A model generated the notes under the pieces. The model was not told where the DNA came from, did no database searches, and saw only the letters and a program-made list of their open reading frames with translations. The position numbers and the translations under genes are program-made. This document shows positions 32,752 to 39,993 of a stretch of 64,000 nt of DNA, piece after piece (positions within the stretch are counted from its first letter, which is position 1; each line of letters opens with the position of its first letter). The DNA lies in the NCBI GenBank assembly GCA_910586245.1, contig CAJUFY010000004.1, forward strand, positions 110,214-174,213, in the 5' to 3' direction. The stretch comes from an uncultured Christensenella sp. (GTDB lineage Bacteria > Bacillota > Clostridia > Christensenellales > Borkfalkiaceae).

Positions 32752-34128
32752 TCAATATCGAAGCTTTTTTATTTCCCCAAGTTGGAAATCTTCGCTGAAA
32801 TGCGTATAGACATTGCTCGTCATCGTGTTATCTGCTTTGTGACCCGCCCAAAGCGAGGTAAGCTCGCGACTGATACCGCATTCTTGACAACGGGTTATGA
32901 ATGTATGACGCAGTTCGTGCAGATGTTTTTCGGCTGCAAATTTCTTAAACCAGCGCGAAAGAATGTCTGGATCGGACGGCAAACTGTCCATTTTTAAAAA
33001 GGGAAGAAACGGTTTCAGCATGGGGGAAACAGGAATTCGTCGTTTCTTTATGCTTTCTCCCTTGCGTGTTTTGGAAGTTGTAACCGTTACCCATTGCGGA
33101 GTGAGCTCGACGGAAGGGAGTTCGGAACGGCGGATTCCCGTGAACAATAGCAAGATCAGATAATAGCGATAGGGACAATCGCTTGCCATACATTTTTCGA
33201 TAAACTCCCGTTCCTCGTCGACGGTGAACGCCTGCCCGTGCTTTACTTCGAATTTCGGTTTTTGGATCAGGCGCATCGGCGAGCGAGGGATCAATTCTTC
33301 GGCAATTGCAAATTCAAATATCGGTTTCAGAAGAACGTAAACACCTTGTGCGCCGCGCGTGATATTCTTCGCTTCCATTGCATTCAAGAGCTTTTGCACG
33401 TCAGTCGGCTTAATGTCTTTTAAGCGCAGTTTCCCGAATCTCGGAAAGACGTAGGTTTTGAGCGTCCAAAGATACGTTTCCCAAGTATTCGTTTTGACCT
33501 GCGGTTTTTTTACGACTTCAAGCCATTGTGTGGCAAATTGCTCAAAGGTTACGCGATCGTTAAATGTTTCGGCTTTGGCAGAAGCCAATGCCTGAACGAA
33601 ACGTTCTTTTGCGACTTCGAGGACTTTTGCACTCACAGAGAGATTGATTCCGTCGCGGCGATATCGAATTTCGTATGTACCGTTTGCACGTTGCCTGATA
33701 TGTGCGGCTTTACCTCCTTTCAGTTTGTAGATAGTTCTAAAAAATTTCGGCATTTTGGATAACTCCTTCGTAGTAAATTCCAAAAATACCGTTTCTGCCT
33801 TTTGAGCCTCGCTTACAGCGGGGGCTTTTTTTGTTTGTGACGGATCCGACGTGCGATAAAATCGACGTGCAAAATCCGTCGGAATGATTGGTGTGCCGTC
33901 GATCGTATCGAAGTAGTCACCCTTCGGCGGGTTTTCTGTTGCGTCGACGTCGTGCGCGCACGAGCCATGCCGCTGTTCCAGAGTGGCGCCGAATCCGAAA
34001 GAAACACCGTTGTTCCAAACAACGTGCAATGGCGAGCTCGGCGGTGGGGCGGGTAGTAAAATCAATACTTCTGTGAGCAGCTGCATTGCTGATTGTACCC
34101 GATCCCGAATCAGTTCATCATTTGTCAT
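32752..34128 (-). CDS. Tyrosine recombinase/integrase with in-frame N-terminal extension
   Basis: 458 residues from ATG 34128 (GGGAGAAAATAT upstream). The integrase proper begins at an internal ATG 33753 (MPKFFRTIYKL) with its own AAGGAG, giving 333 residues. It has an AP2-like arm-binding N-terminus (YEIRYRRDGINLSV), a SAM-like core-binding domain (about 185-270 of the long form), and the catalytic Arg in TGIRRSE, HELRHTF, GHK and Tyr in VYTHF. The first 125 residues of the long form are Pro-rich and match nothing I know; they may be a separate upstream gene fused in frame, or a second isoform. It sits next to the left att site, as expected for site-specific integration. Confidence 0.9.
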   Translation of the reverse strand: MTNDELIRDRVQSAMQLLTEVLILLPAPPPSSPLHVVWNNGVSFGFGATLEQRHGSCAHDVDATENPPKGDYFDTIDGTPIIPTDFARRFYRTSDPSQTKKAPAVSEAQKAETVFLEFTTKELSKMPKFFRTIYKLKGGKAAHIRQRANGTYEIRYRRDGINLSVSAKVLEVAKERFVQALASAKAETFNDRVTFEQFATQWLEVVKKPQVKTNTWETYLWTLKTYVFPRFGKLRLKDIKPTDVQKLLNAMEAKNITRGAQGVYVLLKPIFEFAIAEELIPRSPMRLIQKPKFEVKHGQAFTVDEEREFIEKCMASDCPYRYYLILLLFTGIRRSELPSVELTPQWVTVTTSKTRKGESIKKRRIPVSPMLKPFLPFLKMDSLPSDPDILSRWFKKFAAEKHLHELRHTFITRCQECGISRELTSLWAGHKADNTMTSNVYTHFSEDFQLGEIKKLRY

Positions 34129-34191
34129 ATATTTTCTCCCATGGGAAAAATCCCGTAGGGGGAATTATACCGATTTTTCAATGAAAAATTC

Positions 34192-34222
34192 AGTCAACTT
34201 TTTACAGAGTAAAAAGCTGACT
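34192..34222 (-). terminator. Hairpin after the 100-aa gene
   Basis: AGTCAACTTTTTAC and GTAAAAAGCTGACT pair with two mismatches around AGA. Leftward it is followed by GAATTTTTC. Confidence 0.55.
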
Positions 34223-34250
34223 GGAAGTTTATTTTTCTGCAAATGCTGAA

Positions 34251-34553
34251 TTATTTTGTCTTTTTCTTACTTGGTTTTTGTGCCAGGTGTAGATGTAATT
34301 CATTACTTTTTTTGTTGTTATTTAATTGAACAGTGGGTGAAAATGTAGTCGTTTTTGGAGTAGGGTGTTCCATCTCTTTTTTTGCGAATTCTATTTTTGT
34401 GTATTCAAGGCTCATTTTATTGGTGAGCTTTTTGTGCTTATGATCATAATTCGGATCAAACCGATTAAGATTATCTCGTTTTTCTCCATATTTCTGAATC
34501 TTCTTTTTTGCGCTAACAGCTTTTTGTTCAGGTGTTTTTTTGAATAATCCCAT
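34251..34553 (-). CDS. Small basic protein, unknown (prophage)
   Basis: 100 residues, Lys-rich at both ends (KKTPEQKAVSAKKKIQKYG; KPSKKKTK), with no membrane segment. ATG preceded by AAAGGAGAAATATAAC. It lies between the repressor and the integrase on the same strand, 14 bp after the repressor gene, so likely part of the lysogeny-type transcript. No family recognised; the basic character would allow nucleic-acid binding. Confidence 0.75.
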   Translation of the reverse strand: MGLFKKTPEQKAVSAKKKIQKYGEKRDNLNRFDPNYDHKHKKLTNKMSLEYTKIEFAKKEMEHPTPKTTTFSPTVQLNNNKKSNELHLHLAQKPSKKKTK

Positions 34554-34567
34554 GTTATATTTCTCCT

Positions 34568-34945
34568 TTATGCTTTTTTCTTTTGGCTGGTTCCCTCGAT
34601 TGATTCGGGAGTTTGGGTGAAAGTATCCGACATTTTTAAAATCATCGCTTGCAAGTCCGGACGCATAGTACGGAAATTGTCAAGCAGTTTTTTTTCATCT
34701 TTGGAAAGCTGCGAAGCGGGAGAGGAATGAACTGTTATTTGCGCAATTCCGTTCCTTCCGATCAGTTCGTCAATAGTTATGCCATAGACGTAGGCGAGCT
34801 TAATACAACATTCAATACTTGGGAAATTTAAGTTTCGTTCATATCGAGATAGGTTACCGTTATTGATTCCCGTTCTCTCCTCAACTTGTTTTAGAGAATA
34901 ACCGCATTCTTCGCGAGCTTGTCTCATATTTTCGCCGATGCTCAT
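34568..34945 (-). CDS. XRE-family repressor (prophage)
   Basis: 125 residues. N-terminal Cro/C1-type helix-turn-helix (MRQAREECGYSLKQVEERTGINNGNLSRYERN, about residues 7-38), then a short C-terminal helical region. AAAGGAGGATAATTCG precedes the ATG. Three palindromic CTGTAAATTTACAG-like sites lie immediately upstream. The likely own promoter (minus strand TTGTCA, 17 bp, TACAGT) overlaps the first two, so autoregulation and control of the opposing rightward promoter are expected. Confidence 0.88.
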   Translation of the reverse strand: MSIGENMRQAREECGYSLKQVEERTGINNGNLSRYERNLNFPSIECCIKLAYVYGITIDELIGRNGIAQITVHSSPASQLSKDEKKLLDNFRTMRPDLQAMILKMSDTFTQTPESIEGTSQKKKA

Positions 34946-34975
34946 ATCGAATTATCCTCCTTTGAAAATATTTTA

Positions 34976-35052
34976 CTGTAAATTTACAATAAAGTCTTGA
35001 CAACTGTAATTTTACAGTATATAATAATTTCTGAAAAACTGTAAATATACAG
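34976..35052. promoter_or_regulatory. Three palindromic operators of the prophage repressor
   Basis: CTGTAAATTTACAA (34976-34989), CTGTAATTTTACAG (35004-35017) and CTGTAAATATACAG (35039-35052). Consensus CTGTAAAWTTACAG. The middle one fills the spacer of the rightward promoter. Confidence 0.8.
34997..35025 (+). promoter_or_regulatory. Strong rightward promoter under operator 2
   Basis: TTGACA (34997-35002), 17-bp spacer occupied by an operator, TATAAT (35020-35025). Both hexamers are exact consensus. Confidence 0.88.
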
Positions 35053-35167
35053 AAAAAAAATAGGTTCATAAGGAAATTTGTGACATGCTGAACGGCAAAA
35101 TTAGGGGCATTTAACGCGGTGCAAAATCCGCAAAACAAAAATCGCCCCGCAAAGGGGGGCGATTTTT
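35032..35167 (+). ncRNA. Predicted short RNA (about 135 nt) from the repressor-controlled promoter
   Basis: From the predicted start near 35032 to the terminator at 35137-35167. It holds only a 9-codon ORF (ATG 35084, after AAGGAAA). The next gene is on the opposite strand. It may be a regulatory RNA or a leader of longer read-through transcripts. Confidence 0.4.
35137..35167. terminator. Bidirectional terminator
   Basis: 12-bp stem AAAAATCGCCCC / GGGGCGATTTTT. It also lies just after the stop of the minus-strand gene at 35179. Confidence 0.9.
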
Positions 35168-35178
35168 CCAACTTGCTA

Positions 35179-35487
35179 TTAACAACTTGCAATTTTTTTG
35201 CGAATACCATTCCTTGATAAATGTACTTCTAACCACCTATCACAACTATTTTGCTCATCTACTTTTACTGCAAAGATAACAACATCTCCTTTTTTAACTA
35301 CTTCTGCGCACATATCATAGCTCTCTCTATTTATTCCACCAATGAGGCAATATAAATTGCAATAAGCATTTACGGCATTATCAAGGCTTTCTAATTCGAA
35401 ATCATTAAGCCTTGCTTTGAAAAACTCCGTAGCTTTGACGGCAAGAACCACCGCTTCTGATTCATCAGTTAAAAACTCAACTTTCAT
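35179..35487 (-). CDS. Hypothetical 102-aa protein (prophage)
   Basis: 102 residues, acidic N-terminus and mixed alpha/beta character, with four cysteines (CNLYC, MCAE, SCDRW, C-terminal Cys). GAGGAGGAAATAAAA upstream of the ATG gives a strong translation start. No known family. It is a single minus-strand gene in the otherwise rightward part of the element, so it may be a cargo or lysogenic-conversion gene; that is speculation from orientation. Confidence 0.7.
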   Translation of the reverse strand: MKVEFLTDESEAVVLAVKATEFFKARLNDFELESLDNAVNAYCNLYCLIGGINRESYDMCAEVVKKGDVVIFAVKVDEQNSCDRWLEVHLSRNGIRKKIASC

Positions 35488-35554
35488 TTTTATTTCCTCC
35501 TCTATGGATTAAAATTGATAGATTTGCAACTACATTTTAAGGAGCATTAAGCAC

Positions 35555-35872
35555 ATGAAAACCATGAAAACAGAATTCATTTCTACCTTAGCCGAACAAC
35601 CCAACTCAAATGAGCATCGGAAAGTTTTTTTGCGAGTTCCTTTGGACTATTTTTCAATCACAATTCGAGAGAAAAATTGTGGCAAAATACGAAAGCTGGC
35701 TTTTTCCGAGTTGCTCGTTTTGTCTTTACTTGTCCAACAAAAAGATATTCCTTTCACTTATTCTTGGATCGCGCACACGCTTAATTTGTCGAAAACAACG
35801 GTGAAGCGAATCGTAGACCTTTTAACCGCCGAAAGGCTTATTTCGATTGCCCCGATATCTAATAAAGAATGA
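35555..35872 (+). CDS. Winged-helix DNA-binding protein (prophage)
   Basis: 105 residues. The second half (about 45-100) reads as a winged helix: LAFSELLVLSLLVQQKDIPFTYSWIAHTLNLSKTTVKRIVDLLTAERLI. The helix-turn-helix is similar in style to the repeats in the 352-aa protein at 44.6 kb. TAAGGAGC precedes ATG. As the first rightward gene it may control early functions or take part in replication. Confidence 0.7.
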   Translation: MKTMKTEFISTLAEQPNSNEHRKVFLRVPLDYFSITIREKNCGKIRKLAFSELLVLSLLVQQKDIPFTYSWIAHTLNLSKTTVKRIVDLLTAERLISIAPISNKE

Positions 35873-35948
35873 TACTACTTTGAAAGTATATCAAAAAGTA
35901 CATATAAAGTCAACGTTGGTAACGGGAAAAATAAAGGGAGTTAAAACT

Positions 35949-36266
35949 ATGACGACGGAAGAGAAGAAAGAGATTAAGGGAATGATCAAGCAACTGGAAG
36001 CAATGCAGACGCACTGTAACGTGCTGCTGCGGCAAGTAAACGAAGCGGAGAGCCGGGAACATATGCAGCGATTCGGCGCAAACTGCGAGCCGTCCAAAGA
36101 AGAGTACTTCCTGGGCGAAAGCGCCGTATCGCTCATCGAAGCGGACGGCGCGCTGATCAAAGCACTTTCTGGATTGCGCAAGTCACTGGGGCTTGAAGAG
36201 GAACAGCCTGTTGTGCCCGTATCGATTCGGCAGCCGTCAAAAAAACTTGCGGGGGCGAAATCATGA
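35949..36266 (+). CDS. Small coiled-coil protein, unknown (prophage)
   Basis: 105 residues from ATG 35949, preceded by AAAGGGAG; an upstream in-frame ATG at 35847 overlaps the preceding gene and has no site. The helical N-terminal half (EEKKEIKGMIKQLEAMQTHCNVLLRQVNEAES) looks like a coiled coil. Its stop overlaps the next ATG (ATGA), starting a chain of three overlapping small genes. No family recognised. Confidence 0.65.
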   Translation: MTTEEKKEIKGMIKQLEAMQTHCNVLLRQVNEAESREHMQRFGANCEPSKEEYFLGESAVSLIEADGALIKALSGLRKSLGLEEEQPVVPVSIRQPSKKLAGAKS

Positions 36267-36559
36267 GCGCGGGAGAGGTTGTGCTTTTTATTTGTATCGG
36301 GATCGAAATCGGCGTAGTGATAGGAGTTTGTTTTGGTGTTTTCGTATTAAAATCACGCTTGACGCAGTTGGCGGAAGAGACGTCGCGGATTCTTGCGGAA
36401 GAGATATACGATCAACAGGAAGCATGCGATAAATGCGTTTATTCGGAAAAATGCAAAGGAATGGAACAAAGCAAACAATTCGAAACGATCACCAAAGAAG
36501 ACTGCATCAAAGGCATGATCGCATATGCCCGCGAAAGTGCAGGAAGGTATAAACAATGA
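36263..36559 (+). CDS. Single-pass membrane protein with Cys cluster (prophage)
   Basis: 98 residues. One N-terminal membrane segment (about 6-28, VVLFICIGIEIGVVIGVCFGVFV), followed by a cytoplasmic helical domain with CDKCVYSEKC, a possible metal site. Overlaps both neighbours by 4 nt. The topology would allow a role in phage assembly at the membrane; no homologue is recognised. Confidence 0.65.
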   Translation: MSAGEVVLFICIGIEIGVVIGVCFGVFVLKSRLTQLAEETSRILAEEIYDQQEACDKCVYSEKCKGMEQSKQFETITKEDCIKGMIAYARESAGRYKQ

Positions 36560-36855
36560 AACCGATCAATGCATTATTGTATGAACTAACGGCAGAAGAA
36601 ACGGAGCGTCTTCCGGAAGGGTTTCAGTTTTTAGAATACGATACGCTGACGGGTTCTTTGAGGGTAATTTGTGCAGGTATTGAGCAAGCACGAAATGAAA
36701 AGCGCTACGTCTATCTTTGTTACAAAGAACCGCCGGCAAGTTTTAACGGGGATTCGGGGAAAGGAAGATCGAAACTTGCTTGCAGGACTTCCCGCACGGT
36801 CGGGAGCTCGGCGACGTGCATTGCACCGCACGCAGCGACCAACACGGGGAAGTGA
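36556..36855 (+). CDS. Hypothetical 99-aa protein (prophage)
   Basis: Starts 4 nt inside the previous gene (ATGA). The first 65 residues look like a real coding sequence (TAEETERLPEGFQFLEYD). The last 30 are Ser/Thr/Arg/Cys-rich and run into the hairpin-rich stretch at 36780-36850, so the C-terminus may be altered by frameshift or read-through. Function unknown. Confidence 0.55.
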   Translation: MKPINALLYELTAEETERLPEGFQFLEYDTLTGSLRVICAGIEQARNEKRYVYLCYKEPPASFNGDSGKGRSKLACRTSRTVGSSATCIAPHAATNTGK

Positions 36856-36950
36856 GCGCGCGGATCATAACTTTCCGGAGGATCTTCCGTCCCCGCCGTG
36901 CGGGGAAGCTAACCGGGTGACGTCGCGCTGATCGGCGCGGAAGCTTCCCT
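36788..36950 (+). ncRNA. Structured repeat element, copy A
   Basis: Positions 36896-36937 match 44499-44540 at about 37 of 42 bases, including the block GGTGACGTCGCGC. Here GGGAAGCT (36903-36910) pairs with AGCTTCCC (36942-36949) around the conserved block. A CCCCGC/GCGGGG hairpin lies next to it and a CTTCCCGCAC stretch upstream. Candidate cis-acting RNA or DNA element. Confidence 0.45.
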
Positions 36951-36998
36951 TAAAGCAGGGAAGAAAAGCCCGAAAGGGGAAGGAGCACAGAATGCGGA

Positions 36999-37337
36999 AT
37001 GGAGATCGATTATAATTTCAGCCTATACGGTTTCAAGAGAACAAACTACGGAGCAAACGGCGCGGCGTTTCATCGGTGGGAGCAGCCGAAAGCAGAAGAA
37101 GAGCGGAAGCCCGAAATCAAAGCGGACAGGTACTATTCGGATTACAACACGCAAAGCTTTCGGATCGATATTCCGAAGCCGCAGGAGAAGGTTTTGACGG
37201 GCACGGTCATGATCACCCGTCAAAGCAAGAATCGATACAGTTTGGCAATGCAAAGCGGAGAGGGTGTAAAGATCATATCCCCAGTAACGAGCCTGACGGC
37301 AATCCGCGGTTATGTAAACGAATTTTTTAAGGAGTAG
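36999..37337 (+). CDS. Hypothetical 112-aa protein (prophage)
   Basis: 112 residues, no membrane segment, mixed charge; the C-terminal half (TGTVMITRQSKNRYSLAMQSGEGVKIISPVTSLTAIRGYVNEFF) looks like a small alpha/beta domain. AAGGAG lies 13 nt before ATG 36999. A nearer ATG at 36992 opens only a 7-codon ORF that overlaps this start, so the spacing is unusual. Preceded by structured element A. Function unknown. Confidence 0.65.
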   Translation: MEIDYNFSLYGFKRTNYGANGAAFHRWEQPKAEEERKPEIKADRYYSDYNTQSFRIDIPKPQEKVLTGTVMITRQSKNRYSLAMQSGEGVKIISPVTSLTAIRGYVNEFFKE

Positions 37338-37343
37338 GAGAAA

Positions 37344-37658
37344 GTGAGCGAAAAATATCAATGTTACTGCGGAGCGCGATATCCGATCCGACGTCTTGTA
37401 AACGAAGGGATCAAAAATTGCCCCGCGTGCGGGAGTATTATGCCGCACAAAACAATCATGCGGCGGTATCGGAAGATCACGGAAAGGAAGTTTATTTTGA
37501 ATTGCCTTTGCGGAGCGAACTATCGAATAACGCCGCCGAAAGGGGCGTTTCGGTTTGAATGCCCGAAGTGCGGGCGTTTTTTGCTCTCAATCCGTCCGCG
37601 GGAACTGAACGGGGAAGAACTACCCCGCTTCATCGAAGCGAAGGCAGAGAGCAAATAA
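37344..37658 (+). CDS. Double zinc-ribbon protein (prophage)
   Basis: 104 residues with GTG start behind AGGAGAAA. Two similar halves each carry CxCG followed by CPxCG (CYCGARYPIRR ... CPACG; CLCGANYRITPP ... CPKCG), so two zinc ribbons are expected. Such small proteins often bind nucleic acid or partners in replication. No specific family known to me. Confidence 0.75.
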   Translation: MSEKYQCYCGARYPIRRLVNEGIKNCPACGSIMPHKTIMRRYRKITERKFILNCLCGANYRITPPKGAFRFECPKCGRFLLSIRPRELNGEELPRFIEAKAESK

Positions 37659-37674
37659 AAAAAGAGGTAAAAGA

Positions 37675-38796
37675 ATGAGTAAGCAAAGAAGCAGTCAGAG
37701 CAAAAGTACGCGGATCATATCGGTGGTCGTATCGATTGCGATCATGGTTACATGTGTGCTGGTGGTGCTGCAATACTGTACGCCGGCAGGGAAACGGTTA
37801 AAGCCTACGGAATGGTTCGGCGGAAAAACGGAAGAAACGCCCGTAACGACGGAAGTGATCGATCGTGTTGTAACGCCTGAGATCGTGCAAGGGAACGGGA
37901 TCACGTTGACGAGCGCGCTGATCGCGTCCGAAGAATACAGTGAATACGGAATATCGGCACAGACGGAAAGCGCGAAATTGCTGACGGCGACGATCGATCC
38001 GGCGGACGCGACAAACCAAGCGGTAGATTGGAAGGTGGGTTGGAATGCACGTGCAACGAGCGAACAGCGAGCATGGTCAAGCGGTAAGACGGTAACGGAC
38101 TATATGACGATAACGGCGACGTCTGACGGCGCCCTTACGGCGACGGCAACGTGCAAACAGGCATTTGGCTGTTCGATTGTAATTACTGTGGTAAGTCGGG
38201 ATAATTCGACGAAAAAAGCGAGTGTTTTAAACGATTACGTAAAAGCCCTTGCGGATTATGATGCGAATTTTTTCGAGCCGTCATCGAGCAAATCAAAGCA
38301 TTTGGTATTGGGCGACAATCAAAAATATTTTTGGTTGGCGATGAATTTAACGTATGGAACGGGAACGATCGCGCCTTCCGTTGACGAGAAAACGGTAAGC
38401 GGGAAGTTAAAATTGAACCCTGATCATTACGCATTTATGAAATCGAACAATAAAGTAACGTTTCCGAGTACAGAATATACTTTGCCGAATTCGATATTAG
38501 CGGACGAATCGACGTGGGTATCAAACGGAGCGGATTTTTATTTGAACCTGATCGGCGGATCGTCTTATACGAATCAACGTACAAACTTTATTCATGCAGC
38601 GAATGCATCGTTTACGCCGTATAATCACGATCTGATATTGCTTACGGTAACTATTACGCAAAGGCATAACGGAAAAATCGTGAATACATTGGAAAAAACA
38701 TTCCCGATTACGGTAGACATGAGTGCGATGAAAATCGCGGTGACCGACGTGGGGATAACGGACGGGGATTCGATGATCTGGTATCCGAACGCATAA
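37675..38796 (+). CDS. Membrane-anchored surface/virion protein, paralogue 1
   Basis: 373 residues. A basic N-terminus, a membrane segment (about 14-35), then a long extracytoplasmic beta-rich, Thr/Ser-rich region with an Ig-like (BIG2-type) stretch LTATIDPADATNQAVDWKV. It shares order and motifs with the next gene: TPExVQGNGxxLxSAxIAxxEYSEYG, then L-T-A-x-x-x-P-x-D-A-T, and both end in IWYPxx. AAAGAGGTAAAAG precedes the ATG. In a filamentous phage such a protein could be a minor coat or receptor-binding protein; this is inference. Confidence 0.7.
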   Translation: MSKQRSSQSKSTRIISVVVSIAIMVTCVLVVLQYCTPAGKRLKPTEWFGGKTEETPVTTEVIDRVVTPEIVQGNGITLTSALIASEEYSEYGISAQTESAKLLTATIDPADATNQAVDWKVGWNARATSEQRAWSSGKTVTDYMTITATSDGALTATATCKQAFGCSIVITVVSRDNSTKKASVLNDYVKALADYDANFFEPSSSKSKHLVLGDNQKYFWLAMNLTYGTGTIAPSVDEKTVSGKLKLNPDHYAFMKSNNKVTFPSTEYTLPNSILADESTWVSNGADFYLNLIGGSSYTNQRTNFIHAANASFTPYNHDLILLTVTITQRHNGKIVNTLEKTFPITVDMSAMKIAVTDVGITDGDSMIWYPNA

Positions 38797-38809
38797 AGGG
38801 GTGACGAAG

Positions 38810-39979
38810 ATGAAAAAGAATAAAAAGAAAACGGCTAAAATCGAGATAATGAAGATGTTTGCGGGGATGGCAGCGCTTGCGATATTTTTGATGTCGGTGT
38901 TGCTGATCTTCGAGTTCTGCACGCCGTACAAACTTTCGAATGCGTTCCAGAAACCGAACAAGCCGCCGCTTCCGGAAGAACAGACGGAACAACTGATTAC
39001 GCCGGAACGGGTGCAGGGGAACGGCATGATGTTGCTGAGCGCGCGGATCGCAACGGACGAATATTCGGAATACGGTGTTGTGCAGGACGCGAAAGAAGCG
39101 CTGACTCTCACGGCAGTTCTGACGCCTGAGGACGCCACGGACGATTCCGTGAGTTGGACGGTGCGGTGGAAGAACGCGGAAAGCGCCTGGGCGAAAGGGA
39201 AAGACGTACGCGGGTATCTGTCGCTTACGCCAAACGGTTTTGGCGCGAAGTCGGCAGTACTGGCATTTTTAAAGGCATTCGGAGAGCCGATCGAGGTGGA
39301 AGCAAAGAGCAGCTCGAATACGGAAAAATACGTCGTTATGCAAAACGACTGTCTTTCGGTCATCGATACTACCGATCCGAATATTGTGCCGGGCTTGAAC
39401 GTCTGTGTCAATCACGAAGGCGAGGAACTCTCGCTGAATACGATCAACTTCGGCGGGACATCGGAAATCTATCCGACGGTGTTCATCAAATGGACGGACG
39501 GAACGATCAGACCGGAAGTACAGATCAAGAAGTTCGATTTATCTTTTTTAAGCGACTATATTACGTATTGCAAAAATCCGAACAAAAACATGTATGCAGA
39601 GGAATTTACGGCATGCAATTTTACGCGGAACACGGTAGAACTGACGAACGTGGCGGACTTCAAAAGCAATTTCACGCGGGAAGCGTTTGACAATCTGCTG
39701 ACGAGCGGGAATCCAAGCTTAACGAAAAACGAGCAGTTTAACGTGCTGTATAAAACGATTATGCGGACGTCGACGTTGCCGGATAATCAAAGCGGAAAAT
39801 ACAATCACATGGTTCAGCTCACGGCACATCTGGAATTTACCTACGGAGAAAGAGTATTGTCGACTTTGCAGATCAGTCGTAATTATTTCATCAACGTCGG
39901 CGCGTTCAAGATCGAAGTGGACGGAATCGAGTTCGAAGACGAGTTGGACAAGATTGTCTGGTATCCTGGCAATTTATAA
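38810..39979 (+). CDS. Membrane-anchored surface/virion protein, paralogue 2
   Basis: 389 residues from ATG 38810, with AGGGGTGA 5 nt upstream; a GTG at 38801 would add three residues. A Lys-rich N-terminus and one membrane segment (about 14-37) precede an extracytoplasmic domain. It is clearly related to the preceding gene (VQGNGMMLLSARIATDEYSEYG; LTPEDATDDSVSW; C-terminal DKIVWYPGN). Divergence is high, so this is an old tandem duplication. The two may assemble together or bind different receptors. Confidence 0.7.
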   Translation: MKKNKKKTAKIEIMKMFAGMAALAIFLMSVLLIFEFCTPYKLSNAFQKPNKPPLPEEQTEQLITPERVQGNGMMLLSARIATDEYSEYGVVQDAKEALTLTAVLTPEDATDDSVSWTVRWKNAESAWAKGKDVRGYLSLTPNGFGAKSAVLAFLKAFGEPIEVEAKSSSNTEKYVVMQNDCLSVIDTTDPNIVPGLNVCVNHEGEELSLNTINFGGTSEIYPTVFIKWTDGTIRPEVQIKKFDLSFLSDYITYCKNPNKNMYAEEFTACNFTRNTVELTNVADFKSNFTREAFDNLLTSGNPSLTKNEQFNVLYKTIMRTSTLPDNQSGKYNHMVQLTAHLEFTYGERVLSTLQISRNYFINVGAFKIEVDGIEFEDELDKIVWYPGNL

Positions 39980-39993
39980 ACGGGAGATAGCGC

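Noticed and set aside
36992..37015. Seven-codon ORF (ATG 36992) just before the 112-aa gene
   Set aside because: Better spaced from AAGGAG than the gene start, but too short to claim as a gene; kept only as a comment on start choice.
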